DNA of 64,000 nucleotides from Histoplasma ohiense (lineage: Eukaryota > Ascomycota > Eurotiomycetes > Onygenales > Ajellomycetaceae). Positions 1 to 12,063 of this stretch are shown here, one piece after another (position 1 is the first letter of the stretch; each line of letters begins with the position of its first letter). The notes below the pieces were generated by a model that was given only the letters and a program-made list of their open reading frames with translations, made no database searches and was not told the origin of the DNA. Position numbers and translations under genes: made by a program. The stretch covers positions 6,386,001 through 6,450,000 of the forward strand of contig JAEVHH010000001.1 in the NCBI GenBank assembly GCA_017607445.1. Direction: 5' to 3'.

Positions 1-116
1 AGCCATTATACTGAAAGGAGATTTGAGATTTTCTCCCTTTCCAATATTTCAAGCCCGAGGTTTTGTGTCTTGAAGCCAAAACATCATACATATGCCCGGC
101 CCCTTGAGAGAGGGCG

Positions 117-1874
117 ATGCAGACGCCGGATTCTATCCCACGCCACTTCCGCCGACCGGGCGACGATGGATACCGCACGCCTACAATCGAAGATGTTGAG
201 AAATATTGCGAGTTTCCATTCGCAGACGAATTGCTATGTATATCGGAATCACAATGTGACATTCCTATTACGCCCGTCCTTGATCGACTCCGTTCTCGCG
301 CATCTCAATACACTACCGTCTCGAAACACATCGGCAATGATGCCATTACAACTGGAATACAACTTAACGAGAGGAAGTCGACCAATATTTCCGAAGCCTT
401 CAACAATTGTAATAACGATGTTGATTCACTGCCGCTGGACTTACCTTGGAAAGAGAGAATTCGACACTTTACCTGGGCTTTTTTCACGCTGACGATGGCC
501 ACGGGGGGCTTGGCGAATGTGTTATATTTAAGTATGTCAAACAGATATAATGAAAAATTTATTGGTAGACTTGTTATATCCCTCTGCGGTCCATGTCTAT
601 TTTCTCCCATATGTGCCAATCTTACTTCTACTTGGATATGAATACTAAAGGGCCGGCCAGTTCCATACCGCTTCCGAGGCCTAGATACAATAGGCAGTGT
701 TGTCATGCTTATCAACATTTTCTTATACTGCTGCATCTGGGGCCTGTTGCTCACACGGTTTTATTACTACCCATATACATTCAAAGCATCCATCACGCAT
801 CCGACAGAGTCTCTATATGTTCCGGCGTCGATCGTCTCGTTTGGGACCATCCTCATTAATCTCTCACAATATGGCCCTCCGAAAGCCGGAGAATGGCTCA
901 GTATAACTATGTGGATCCTATTCTGGGTCAACGCCACACTGGCTGTAATATTTTCTGCCGGCATATATCTGACTATGTTCGTACCTTGTATCCACTTTTC
1001 GAACATCTGTTGACTCAGTTTTGTCTAGATGGTCAACTCAAACCTTTACAATCGCCCAGATGACACCGATATGGATATTCCCCGCGTACCCGATGCTGAT
1101 CATCGGTTCTCACGCCAGCGTGTTAAGCAAGAGCTTATCGCAGAGACGGTCTCTCGACATGATAATCGGAGGCACGACCATCCAAGGCGTCGGCTTTCTT
1201 GTCTCATTGACAGTCTACTCAGCATTCATATACAGACTGATGACGCAGAAGCTGCCGAAGGAAAATCTGCGTCCTGGCATGTTTGTCTCCGTGGGGCCGA
1301 GTGCGTTTACAGTCGCTGGCCTGGTGGGTATGGCCAATAATACGAGCCGGGCGTTCCCGCCGGGCTTCATGGGTGACGGCCGTTTGGCTGCAGATGTCAT
1401 TCGAATCGTGGCGAATTTCACTGCGTTGTGGCTTTGGGGGTATGTTTATTCATGCAGATACGTATCTTCTGAAATCATTATGTGTAGAAGCGAGACACTA
1501 ACGCCCAAAAAAATATAAAATAACCCAGCCTCGCCATCTTCTTCTTCTTCATTGCCGTCTTCGCCCATTGGTCAGCCGTTGGCCGTGGCCGCATGATCTT
1601 CTCCATGACCTGGTACTCATTCGTCTTCCCCAACACGGCGCTGGCGGCTGCCACTTTCGCCATTGGCAATGCATTCGGGTCTGAGGCGATCAATATCGTG
1701 GGCTGTGTGATGGCCGTCCTGCTAGTGGTGACATATTGCTTTGTCACGAGTATGATGGTGCGGGCAATCATTTTGCGCCATATCTTATGGCCACGGAAGG
1801 GCGAGGATAAGGATGAGGGTGGGTTTAAGATGAGCGAGATTCAGCCAGCTGCGCCCCCGATCCAGGGTGGATGA
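117..1874 (+). CDS. TDT-family transporter (malic acid / sulfite-type anion transporter)
   Basis: Four exons, 117-531, 661-976, 1029-1439 and 1529-1874, give 495 aa. The first ~120 residues are hydrophilic. The SLAC1/Mae1/Ssu1-type membrane domain then starts at the motif RHFTWAFFTLTMATGG, and about ten hydrophobic segments follow. Other family-typical stretches are TQTFTIAQMTPIWIFPAYP and FSMTWYSFVFPNTALAAATF. The last ~35 residues are a polar cytoplasmic tail. This family exports or imports C4-dicarboxylates or sulfite across the plasma membrane; sequence alone does not fix the substrate. Intron phases all agree (1, 2, 2). The second intron needs an unusual GTTCGT donor at 977, because the obvious GTACCT donor at 981 breaks the frame. 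The start is the ATG at 117, which is in frame with the conserved domain. The gene converges on a carbonic anhydrase gene, which hints at a link to C4-acid or bicarbonate handling, but that is only inference. Confidence 0.88.
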
Positions 1875-2064
1875 ATTACTAAAGATCGGTAAGAGTGTAT
1901 TGGTAGTTTAACAAAGTCAGAATTTTTTCCTCTTTTTCTCTTTGTATTTATTTTTTGTTTATTTTTAGTTGGGGGAGAGTTCGAGGAAGATTGTCTGGGT
2001 TTTGTGATGCCCATAGCAGCTCTTGATTAGGTTGTTTCTTCCTCTTTTCTCTCCTTCTTGGCTA

Positions 2065-2100
<36 letters not shown>

Positions 2101-2274
2101 AAGTGAATGGCGTTTCCATTGGAGTTACGGAGTCAAATGGATGAAGGTAAAGTTTGGATGCCCAAATAGATATAATTCACCTCATTTTAGCATCCATCGG
2201 CAAATATAGAACAGCATACTTCATTTAAATAGAGTTGACCTCGTCAGATGATGAAAATCCACGCCTCCACAGTT
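1875..2274. other. Convergent intergenic region with compound microsatellite
   Basis: This is a 400 nt gap between the 3' ends of the transporter and the carbonic anhydrase. It contains a T-rich stretch near 1925-1965 and a compound TA/GT microsatellite at about 2064-2101. No gene is seen. Confidence 0.7.
2064..2101. repeat. (TA)n-(GT)n compound microsatellite
   Basis: Alternating TA dinucleotides pass directly into about ten GT dinucleotides, a typical slippage-prone compound repeat in 3' flanking DNA. Confidence 0.95.
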
Positions 2275-2909
2275 TTAAACAACCCTCCTCACCTTCCCCG
2301 TTTCAACCTCATACACCCATCCAGAAATAGGAATCCCAGACATAACGAGCACATGCTCATTCAACCACTTAACATCCCCCCTCACAGACTCCTCAAGCTG
2401 TGGAAAGGGCCGAAAGTCCGCCAGCTCGCTCCTCAGCGCCTGGCGCACCTTCAACCCAACATCCACAGTACTTTGATCACCATCAGCAGCAGCAACATCG
2501 CCCGCTAAATTTTCCTCGGCGAGCGCATGCGCCTGTTCATTGGTAAATGTCAACATGCCACAGCCCGTGTGCTTGACGAGTAGGATCTCTCGAGTTCCCA
2601 GCAACTGCTGCGAGATTACAATAGAGCGTAGAGCATCGGTGGCGTCCGCACCGGCGTTGCGGATTACATGGGCGTCTCCGAGGGATATGCCGAATGCACC
2701 GGCAGGGTCGATGCGGGCGTCCATACATGTTACTGGTAAGCAGTGTTAAGGTGTTTCTTTTCCGGGACAGATTGGGGAGGGGATGTATTATCCATGGACA
2801 TACGGACGAGGTATTTCTTCGCGGGTGGCAGGGAAAGATGGCCCTGATCAAAGGTGTTTGCATACTGGGTATTTTGGTCGTGGAGATTTTGTTGGATTGG
2901 AGTTGCCAT
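2275..2909 (-). CDS. Beta-class carbonic anhydrase (small, CafC/CafD-like)
   Basis: Two exons (2732-2275 and 2909-2804, minus strand) separated by a 71 nt intron encode 187 aa. The enzyme hydrates CO2 to bicarbonate. The motif LTCMDARIDP is completed across the splice and supplies zinc ligand Cys38 and the Asp40-Arg42 dyad; KHTGCGM supplies His90 and Cys93. GDAHVIRNAG is the other family hallmark. The protein is short and has no targeting peptide, so it is probably cytosolic. It resembles the minor short beta-CAs of Aspergillus more than the longer Nce103 type. HTGC replaces the commoner HTDC next to the zinc ligand. The start is the ATG at 2909; an upstream in-frame ATG at 2951 would add 14 residues of poor quality. 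Confidence 0.93.
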
Positions 2910-4894
2910 TGTCGTGGCTGGTTCGTGGTGTTTTATATATTTACGATGCAAATAAGCTGTGCCTTTAGAATAAGATCTGGGAATATTGTAAATTTATATA
3001 TTCCCTGTCGTGTTTCTGGAGTTGGATGATCTGAATGCCATAATTAGTAGACGATCTCAAAATGACTATGGGGTGTTGTTTGTTATTCTCATAGATGGCA
3101 TCCAGTCCCATTTGCAGTTTGGATTGGGTGTATAGCATAAAAGAACACCATCTTAAAGTCAAGCCTGTTGATTATTTGTGTTACAATATAACAAATAAAC
3201 AGCGAATATCCACTTTGGGGGAAATACGGCAGTTTCATCTGAAATATTTTCATAGGAAAGTGAACATCTTGTCCTTTGTAATATATGAAAGCCGTCACTC
3301 ACATGAACAAGAAGTAAATTCCACTTGGAGCCTTTCACATAGCCTGTGGTGGCTTGATGCCAGCTCGAATATCAGGATCCGAAATCGCCAGTTCCTCTCA
3401 ACTATATTGACGTATTGGCATCTTGGAAAGTAGAATGGGATATATATACGGAGTTCTCCTCCTCCAACCCCCAGCCCCTCCACAACTATTTTCCATCCCC
3501 TTGCTCATCTCAATCGTCAGAGCATAAAATATCACAGAAGGGATATCACGCATTGAAGAGGAACGATTAGCTCATTTCGAACAAATGGCACAAGGTTCAA
3601 ATGACGCCATGCGACGGCATGAGGGGCCATCCCCTCAATTTTTGGAGCGTTAACAGCGTTGCTTTTTCTTTTGCTTTTTTCGTCTGCATTGTTGCCCTAT
3701 GAGAATGAGATTTCTAAAATGCGGGGAAAATTTGCTTTATTTTCTCCAGGTTGTCAGTAGCGCTCTCGGTGAGGGAGTTTATGAAGTATGAGTAAGAACT
3801 CACATTACGAAACATATGAAAATTGTTTGTTCGGTTTCCATATACAAATACACCCCGGATGGTTGATTATGGAGAGTGAAATATCCCGGGTTTATCCACA
3901 AGAATACAATCATACAATGCCTCAAAATATATATATTTGTCTATTCGCGGCGTCGGGTAATATCGTTCTCATCCAGCACCTCAGACACATGCAGTTTCCG
4001 CGCTTCGAGACAAATAGCATCCAGCAGCCATGTAAGAAAAACTTGACGGCCGCTGGATATCAAAGACCTCAAGGACGTTGATTGAGGTCATGGTGTCCTA
4101 TAAAATAGCCGTAGATAGACAGCTGAGCTCGATCCTCTGCTGCCGGGAACCAGGTCTCCCTGGTGGTGGAGAGTCTCTAGCGCGAGGCTAGCCGGTCAGC
4201 CAGCATTATAAATGGCGGGCTGCCAGTTCCTCTCTCATATAGGAGATTTGAAGGGCTGGTTCTTGAGGCACACTGTCCATTGATCGGAATCGTGTTCACG
4301 ATGTTCAATGAGAAATCGCCGATACGGACGATGTCAAACCTCTCCTCCTGGAAGTCAAATATACTATATCTGTCTGCCAGGGAACCCTCAAAGTTTAAGG
4401 CTGTTATTATATGAATCCTAGATGTGAACGGCTGGAGGGGAAACAACTCCATTTTTGAAGAGAGTCAATTTCTATCCGTTACTCAGAATTTGTGTAACCG
4501 AGGACTCTGAGTCAAATAACGGTTGTATCTTTTGTCCCAACCGTTTTATCACAGCCCCTGTGAGACGGGATTTTGTGCGGTTTTTCCACTGCAACAGAAG
4601 GATCAATCCCTCATCTTACAACGGATACCTGCGCCAAGGCTCTATCTAGTGATTGTTTAAACCAGCTTGAAGGTTCGGGAACTTTAAATAACTGCCTTGA
4701 TATTTACTTCTCTCAGCCTTGGAATTTGGCCGGATAAATATCATGTGATATGCGCTTTCTCAACCCAGACTTATTGGTTGAGCTGAGCTTTTAAATCAAA
4801 CCATAACAATTCTTTTCTGGATACGTCTTTGTCAAAGGATTACCACGAATTTGTTTGCCTGGAAGGGGAACAATCACAAGTATTCTTATTGCCA
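2910..4894. other. Intergenic, no gene recognised
   Basis: About 2 kb lies between the divergent carbonic anhydrase and short-chain dehydrogenase genes. Small ORFs are present (for example 3788-4081 +), but none shows a recognisable domain, codon pattern or splice structure. It probably holds the promoters of both genes. Confidence 0.6.
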
Positions 4895-6305
4895 ATGGCT
4901 GACAACCGCAAATCCGTCCTGATCACAGGGTAGGTTGGGTGAAAATCAATATTTTCATATGCACATATTTTACGTATCACACGAGTAGCCGAGTTTGCTG
5001 ACTGCGCAATACGCATATACAGCTGTTCTCCCGGTGGCATTGGCCATTCCCTGGCGCGAGAGTTCCACCGCAACGGCCTTCGCGTCCTCGCGACTGCAAG
5101 AGATAAAAGTTCACTCATCAGCCTCAAAGAACAGGGGATTGAAACACTGAGCTTAGTCGTGAATAAGGAAGAGAGTAGGAAGGCATGCTGTGATGAAGTT
5201 GAGCTTTTGCTCAAGGGGAAAGGTCTCGATTATCTGGTTAACAATGCGTGGGTGCCCAACTTTTCTTGAATTGATCAACCAATGCTAATTTAAAGTAGTG
5301 GATTAAGTATGTTAATTTCTGTCGTCGGAATGGGAGGTCTGAAAAATTATGACATGAGAACAATTCTGCTATGCCTTAGGCATGCATTGTGGAACATATA
5401 TTAACCCTGGATGAACTAGACTATACCGTCCCTGTCTTGGACGTTAACCTCCAAGAAGCCCGAGAAGTCTTTGAGACGAATTTCATCTCAGTCATTGCAA
5501 TGTGCCAGGAATTCGCACCGCTGATTATAAAGGCCAAAGGCACAATCGTTCAAATAGGGTCCGTTGCAGGAGTAAGTGTTTTTAAGCCCTTATAGATAAA
5601 TTTTCGTTTCTGGGTAGATTTCACTGATAATTCATGCCAGATAATCCCATATGTCTTTGGAGGCGTTTACAATGCGTCAAAGGCCGCCCTTCACTCTCTC
5701 AGTGATTCTCTCAGAGTAGAACTTGCGCCATTCGGGTTCGTTGAAACCCCTCCTTCGGGTTCAAGACAGCTATTTCATTCCCTACCCAGATAACCACCCT
5801 TGCGCCCACCTAAAAAAAAAAAAATAAAATAAAATAAATTGATTGCATCAAACCAAAGCCAAATTAGCGGACCGCAAAAGCTAACCATACCATTTCCATT
5901 CCTGATTCTCACCACGCCAGCGTCCAGGTAACAACCATAATAACGGGCGGCGTGAAATCTAACATCACGCGTACAGCCCACACCCTCCCTGAAACCTCGC
6001 TGTATCAGCCCGTCAAAGCCGAGTACGCACGACGCATCGGCCACAGCCAGGAGGGCGCCTTGTCAAACGAAGCCTATGCACGAACCGTAGTGACCCAGAT
6101 CTTGTATGGGTCGGCCCCGTTGCGTTGGATCCGCTGGCTGCTTCTGTGGCCGTTTGGGGGCCCTGGAATACGCAGGAGTGGTAAGTATGTTTGGGCAGGG
6201 AATCGGTCAACTCTTTTATGGTTTTTGAATTGCGGGTGGACGTGGTTTGGTTTGATCCAGTGGTGGATGGCCAGGACATTTAATTTGTGGAAGTTGAGGA
6301 AGTGA
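4895..6305 (+). CDS. AYR1: NADPH-dependent 1-acyldihydroxyacetone phosphate reductase-like SDR
   Basis: Six exons (4895-4929, 5023-5247, 5299-5306, 5420-5571, 5641-5735, 5921-6305) encode 299 aa. This is a classical short-chain dehydrogenase. The cofactor loop TGCSPGGIG lies at residues 11-19, NNAG at 85-88, catalytic Ser near 137 (IGSVAG), and Tyr150/Lys154 in YNASK. The insert VQVTTIITGGVKSNI and the tryptophan-rich hydrophobic C-terminus (about 240-299) match the yeast Ayr1 group, which reduces 1-acyl-DHAP on ER and lipid-droplet membranes for phosphatidate synthesis. The NNAGLNYTVP motif is restored only by an 8-nt microexon at 5299-5306. The intron after Phe-Gly (5736) uses a GTTCGT donor. 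Phases are consistent throughout. The family also contains sterol and other ketoreductases, so the substrate is not proven. Confidence 0.88.
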
Positions 6306-7366
6306 GGGGGTGAGGTGGTGAGAAGTGGATGAGAGGAGGATGGATGATTATGATGGAGAGAGGCTTGGATTTGGAAGGTATTTTGATAAATTCCCCTCTC
6401 TCTATTGTACTATACTAGTCGTGTATAAAATCTGAGAAGCGCTTTTTGACCTAAAAGGGCGTCGTGAGTGTTCGTCATTTGCGAGATCGCGACAATATGA
6501 TGGGGAAAGGATTGAATATCCATCCTTCCAAGGTAGCCAAATTGGGACTATTTCTAGTGGTTTGGAGCCCCGATTAATGAGCCATTTTACCACATATATG
6601 GATCCGAATACTCATGGATTCTAGAAATGTACGATGATGATATTTCAGCTGGTCCATTCTACATTGAGTAAAAAGGGAAAATAAGAGTAGAACATGGTCC
6701 AAGAATACACATAAGCCCGAGGAAAGCAGAAAATAAGAAAATACATAAGTACACTTATGCGAAAATAACAAACTCTAAAAGGTAATAAGGTACAACTGAA
6801 ATGGGCAATGACATCCAATGGCAGCAATGGTACTGTACAAAAGGGTAGGGCCGCGAAGCTTGTACAGCACCTTAAAGTTAATTTTATCCAGAAAATCACA
6901 TAGAAAAACAGAGAACCCCTCACATAAGCATCCCATGAGTTCTAAATTAAGGAGGTAAAAATGAAAGGTGGCAAAGAGTTATGAAAGAGGGGATAACCTT
7001 GTTCTTGTTGTCGAAAGAGGTTTACTGTTGAGAATGCAGAGTTGCACGCGCTGTCGTCATACTCCCGGGAACACCATTTGCAGTTTCTTTTAAACATAGC
7101 GTCAGAGACGAGAGCAGGATTTCCCGCATCAGGCAGCTAGGAAACGTGTGCGCGTGGGTGTGTACGGTATTCATTAGAGAACCAGAAGGCCGAAATCGTT
7201 ATCATGAATACGTACGTATACAAATACACATCCCTGGGGGTTGGGCGGGTTGAAGACATGGTAACGTATGCGCGGAGCGTATCAAGAACAAGGGAGACAG
7301 ACAACATCAAAGGAGAGGAATGGAAGAAAGAAGATAGCGCAACTCGGAGACCATGCGGCTTTTCAT
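6306..7366. other. Convergent intergenic region, no gene recognised
   Basis: About 1.06 kb separates the 3' ends of the AYR1-like gene and LSC2. No coding or RNA gene is recognised; part of it will be 3' UTR. Confidence 0.6.
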
Positions 7367-9311
7367 TTAAATACCAAGCGAGAACTCTACGCCCACGTCG
7401 ATATCACGGGCCATTTTGACGACTTTGGAGAACTGGACAGATTTTTCAGCGGCATTTTGCAGATCCTCCATGGAAAAGATTTTGAGGCCGGATTCGTTGA
7501 TCTATTGGTCATGGTTAGCTAATTTTCCACATTGTTATAGTTTGCAGAGAGGGCTACGTGGTAGTTAGGATGGATGGCCATACCAGCTCGTGTGCTTTAG
7601 CCATGTTGGTTCCTTGCAAACGTGCGACAATCGGCGTGCGAAGATTCATTTCGTTAACTACATTGATCAAACCTTGAGCGATGGCATCACATCTAACGAT
7701 ACCACCGAAAATGTTGACAAAAATGGCAGTGACCTTGGGGTCGCTGGTTATTAGCTCGAAAGCAGCTCTAATAGCTTGTGGGGTAGCGCCGCCACCAACG
7801 TCGAGGAAGTTGGCGGGATTGCCACCGTTGAGTTTGATAATGTCCATGGTTGCCATTGCAAGGCCAGCGCCGTTGACTTGGAGGCCGTAAGCAAAGAATC
7901 ATGAAGTCAGCGGTTAAATGGTTGGCTTACCCAGACACCCAATATCTCCGTCCAATTTAATGAAGTTCAATCCAGATCTAGAACACATTCCTTGTCAGCG
8001 AGTAAACTCATCGAAAATGAAATTTGGGGAAACGAACTCCGCAGCTTTAACCTCATCCGGGTCTTCCTGGGTAGTATCTCTCCATGAGAAAATTTCTTTT
8101 TGTCTAAATTCGGCATTATCATCAAATCCAAGTTTAGCATCCATGGCAAGAACTTCATGCTCAGTAGTCTCACAAAGAGGGTTTATCTCGATTTGTGTCG
8201 CATCCTTCTCCATGAAGACTTTGTAAAGCTTTTGAATGGTATTTTTGGCTTCTTCCAAGCATTGTTCCGAAAATCCCAGGTCCTTGGCAATATTCCTTGC
8301 CATCTCATCCGTGACACCGACATTGATGTCGACACTGGTAGTGGTGATGGCATCGGGCGTTTCCTTGGCGACTGTCTCGATATCTACACCACCTTGTGAT
8401 GAAGAAACGATGACTGGTGCTTGAGTCTGCCTATCCATCAGAATAGCTAGGTAGAATTCTCGTCGGGCAAATTTGCGCTCGCAGATATATACGGCATTGC
8501 AGATGCGACCTTGGGCGCCGGTTTGTTTAGTGACGAGCTTGTGGCCGATCATCTGATCCGCAAACATCTTGGCCTCAGTCGGCCTACATCTCAAGTTCAG
8601 CATAGATTCTATGTGTTAAGAAAAAGGGCGCACACGAGAGAAAAAAAAAAAAAGCCCTACGAATATATAACGCGCACACCACCCTTCAGGCCATTATCAA
8701 AAGTGCCCTTTCCTCGGCCACCGGCGAGAACCTGAGCCTTAATCACCAGATCCTCCGCACCTATTAGACATCCTTTAGCAATACGGACACCCATTTATCC
8801 CTTATCGAATGGAACGGACGGACCAATCTGTTTGGCTACAGCTTCTGCTTCCTCTGCGGTTCGGGCAACTTCGCCCTTAGGAACGCCTACCCCATACTAT
8901 ATCCACCCTTCATCAGTGCCATCCCTATCATTTTCTATTCCGGCATGGCCCGGCGAAGTACGTACTGTTTTCAGGAGGTTTGCCGAGAGGTATTCATGGA
9001 TGGAGAGGTTTCTTCTTTGCTGCTGGGCAAAGCGACTAGGAATCGGAGTCCTCTGTAAGGGAGATAGGATAAAAATTAGCATCGACTACGCCCTGTACTA
9101 GGCCATAAGTATTGGCAATACCCCACTACTTCTCTTCCTCGAAAAAAGTACGATAACTTTGACGGGTTTGCCAATATTTATTTCCTAGTACTATTTATGT
9201 CTTTTCTCTGATCGGGGCTGTTGTTAATGGTGGCCGGAGGAGAGTTTGACAACTCACTGCAGAGGCTCTGAAAGTGGCAGCAATTGGGTTGCTACGGACG
9301 AGTTTGAACAT
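7367..9311 (-). CDS. LSC2: Succinate-CoA ligase beta subunit, mitochondrial
   Basis: Eight exons on the minus strand (9311-9258, 9052-8966, 8896-8824, 8760-8661, 8583-8038, 7977-7931, 7876-7584, 7501-7367) give 444 aa, and every phase closes. The enzyme converts succinyl-CoA to succinate with ATP/GTP formation in the citric-acid cycle. The first ~28 residues are basic and Ser/Ala-rich, a mitochondrial presequence, followed by RRNLSIHEYLSANLL. The ATP-grasp loop AGGRGKGTFDNGLKGGV, then QIEINPLCE, NGAGLAMATMD, FLDVGGGA and VNIFGGIVRCD are all present and complete. The exon carrying SGLNFIKLDGDIGCLV is only 47 nt and uses a GTTCGT donor upstream; another donor is GTCCGT. A short divergent promoter (263 nt) is shared with the DUF3245 gene. 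Confidence 0.96.
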
Positions 9312-9574
9312 CGTGGGCAATTCAACTCGGCGAGGAACACAAAAGAGATGGTATAATAAAGAAGAAAAAGAAAACGGTGGAAGGATGGAAGGAAGAAGCA
9401 GTGGGGAGAGTTCGCTGCGGTTGGATGAGGTCGCAGTAGTATTGGACCGTATATCCAAGCTACGGATGTGGTTTAGTGGTAAATAACATTGTCACGCTAT
9501 GTATTTTTAGTATATTGCTCTGGTGAGAGACAACATCTACAAACGTTGTTCAAGGCATCTGCCAATACTTCAAA
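9312..9574. promoter_or_regulatory. Bidirectional promoter LSC2 / DUF3245-type gene
   Basis: Only 263 nt separate the two divergent start codons, so both promoters and both 5' UTRs must sit here. No specific factor site is claimed. Confidence 0.5.
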
Positions 9575-10359
9575 ATGTCTATCTCCAAATCCGAAGCAGA
9601 TATAGTCTTCAACAGAGCGAACGTGGCCCTGGCACGCAGCCAGCGCCTCATCGCATCATGGCTGCCCCCCAAAACTGCTGAAGAGATCGCCAACACGAAA
9701 ACCGAGGAGGAACTACTGCGGGAAGAAGACGAGATATTTACCCCCGTTCCGGAGAAGTGTGTTATCAATCCTTCAATCAATCCTGTCCACCCCCACGTAT
9801 ACACCATCGCTGCGCTCTATAAATCAGTTATATGTCGCACACCAAATAGAACTCTAACTGCCCCCTTCTTTCCAGGCTAGGACTCGGTGCACCCGTCCCA
9901 AAAAGCCAGGAAGATAACAACTTCAATCGCACAGAGCTCAGCTCCAACGAGAAACTACGAAAACAGCTTCTGGGCAAGAATTACACTTCAAACATGCCGG
10001 TGAATGGTCCACGGGATCCTCGACTGCTGCTGGAGAAGAAGCAACAGCAACACCGCCAACATGCCAAAGAGCAACCACTAAGCGATGACGAGGATGAAGG
10101 ACGATCTTCCTTGGGCAGAAATAAAAGAAAGATCGTAACGGAGAAGACAATTCAGGCTGGGACAGATGATGGTGCTGCTAGAGCTACCCCTACGACGACT
10201 GCAACGCCAATTGGAAACGGCGATATTGACGACCTTAAATCAGATGACGGAAGCCCGCAACGCAGCGTTCAACGGAAGAAGCCGGCCAGTTATCTCGACG
10301 AGCTCTTATCGGAACGATCGAAGAAGAAAAAGAGGAAAAAGAACAAAAATCAGTCGTAG
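9575..10359 (+). CDS. DUF3245-type small nuclear protein (NOPCHAP1-like candidate)
   Basis: Two exons, 9575-9756 and 9876-10359, encode 221 aa. The conserved N-terminal part (residues 1-100) contains ANVALARSQRLIASWLPP, a run of acidic residues (TEEELLREEDEIF), then LGLGAPVP and a NEKLRKQLLGK segment. This order matches fungal DUF3245 proteins, related as far as I recall to the snoRNP-assembly cofactor NOPCHAP1. The remainder is low complexity, and the protein ends in a lysine-rich tail (SKKKKRKKNKNQS), a likely nuclear or nucleolar signal. The name is assigned from memory of the family, so confidence in function is lower than in the gene model. The intron phase is clean (2). Confidence 0.8.
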
Positions 10360-12063
10360 CAGTTTATGTAGCAGAAAAATTCAACCCATTGAAAATGGCT
10401 GATTCTAAAACGTGGGAGTCGGGCACCATTTTTCCTTTCCTCTGCGTGCTCTTTTTACATTGATGAAAAACTCAACAGGTAGTATAAATAGATCGCGAGG
10501 CCCCTGCAGAATCGACTCCACATTTTCGTAGATATGAGAGAAATTTCTTTTGCGAAGATTGAACCCCAATCAGCTCCCAACATCTTTGGAAAAAGGGTTG
10601 AGCTGAGTTGACCAGTGCCATCGGCGGATATCTCATGTGCATGGCGCATATAGTTATAAGTTGACATAGAATCAAGTTGATTTTGGTTTAGGAGGAGGGG
10701 TGGGTCTGGACTTCTCACCACCTTGGGCAAACCTCCGCCACAAATGTCAATCTCTGTCCCCTCATTGCAAATATCTCATACACCATGATTCGGCATTTTA
10801 TTATTATTCGATTGTCTTTGAGAAGATATCTAGATTTTCATGAAATCAGCACTTGATGGATCTTTAATGCTTTAATTCTGATAAATATTTAGAGAAATAT
10901 AAAAAATATATATTAAATATCTATTTTAATAAAACAATCAGTTTGTTCATGATGAATGTAATCAATTGTTAATCATATCTTGATTTTGACTTGGCATTAA
11001 TCATCTAACTCTTGCTACCTTGGCATCGTGCACCAAGCAGCGGAATTGTCATGCCACAACACCTGCAGCCGTATGTTACGGGCTCCAATAACAGTCGCCG
11101 CTGTTATTGTGTGTGACCTTCATAAGACTGCCTAGGATATCTCTTGGGAACTCGGGTGATGCCTCTGAACCCAACATTGACCAGTTGACGTTGTGCCGAG
11201 ATTCAATGCGTCTCTAATGTACGTCCCGCTCCGCCCCGCTCCGCCCCGCTCCATCCCAGTGCGATCCCATGTTTCTTGCCTAGCCCACGACCAGCCGACC
11301 GACTAATAGTAAAAGGGAAAGATTTTGGGGCATAAGATTGAATTGGGTCGGATTGGATGGGTTGGTGGAAGTGGCTGTTTTGTTTGTTGCTTTTTCTCAA
11401 GGAAGTAAATAAATGTAGAAGAACAAAACGAAAATATAAAATCAACGCATATTTGATTAGCCAAATCAATTTTTTAAATGACAAATGCGACTAATCCGAC
11501 ATATACATATTCCAAACAATTCCGACATTCCAATAAGCATTATATATAGAATATAGTAAATAGTAACGTAGAAAAAGGTTGAACAGCCAAGCCAAACCAA
11601 GGTCAACACTAGACAGGTCATATATATGTATGCGCTTCTTTTAAAAAACCACAGAAATAAAAAAAAAAAAAAATATGGTGTATCACAAGTTATAATCAAG
11701 AAATAGAAAGAATGTAGGGTTAAGTAGCTAATTGAGTAAATGAGAAGAAGGGAGGAAGAAGAATGAGAAAGGAAGGTGGGAGGGAGAAGTAAATAAAAGA
11801 AATAAGAAAACACGGTTTGGTTTGGTTAGAGATGAAATTGAGTTAGTCCAAGCAAGAAGATAAGAACAAAATATCGTTAGCAAAACAAATCACAGTTTGG
11901 GGGAAAGGTGTGGACCTGCCGTGCTGTGCCGTGCCATGACTTATAATATAAACAAACATGTCAGGAGGCAGAATTATCAAAAGAAATGAAAAAATAAGTA
12001 AATAAAAATAAAAATAAAAAAAATCATCTAGCAAAACCTACGCTCGTTTCCCCTCCGCAGTTC
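10360..12063. other. Convergent intergenic region with short GC tandem repeat
   Basis: About 1.7 kb separates the DUF3245-type gene from the 3' end of the SFL1-like gene. It includes an AT-rich stretch (about 10,850-10,990), three copies of a CCGCTCCGCC-type unit near 11,224-11,254, and A-rich runs near 11,655 and 12,000. No gene is recognised. Confidence 0.6.
11224..11254. repeat. Short CGCTCCGCCC tandem repeat
   Basis: The 10-nt unit CGCTCCGCCC is repeated about three times in an otherwise AT-leaning intergenic stretch. Confidence 0.85.

Noticed and set aside
981..1028. GTACCT donor at 981 for the transporter's second intron
   Set aside because: It leaves the phase wrong and would read exon 3 in a non-conserved frame; the GTTCGT donor at 977 keeps the family motif.
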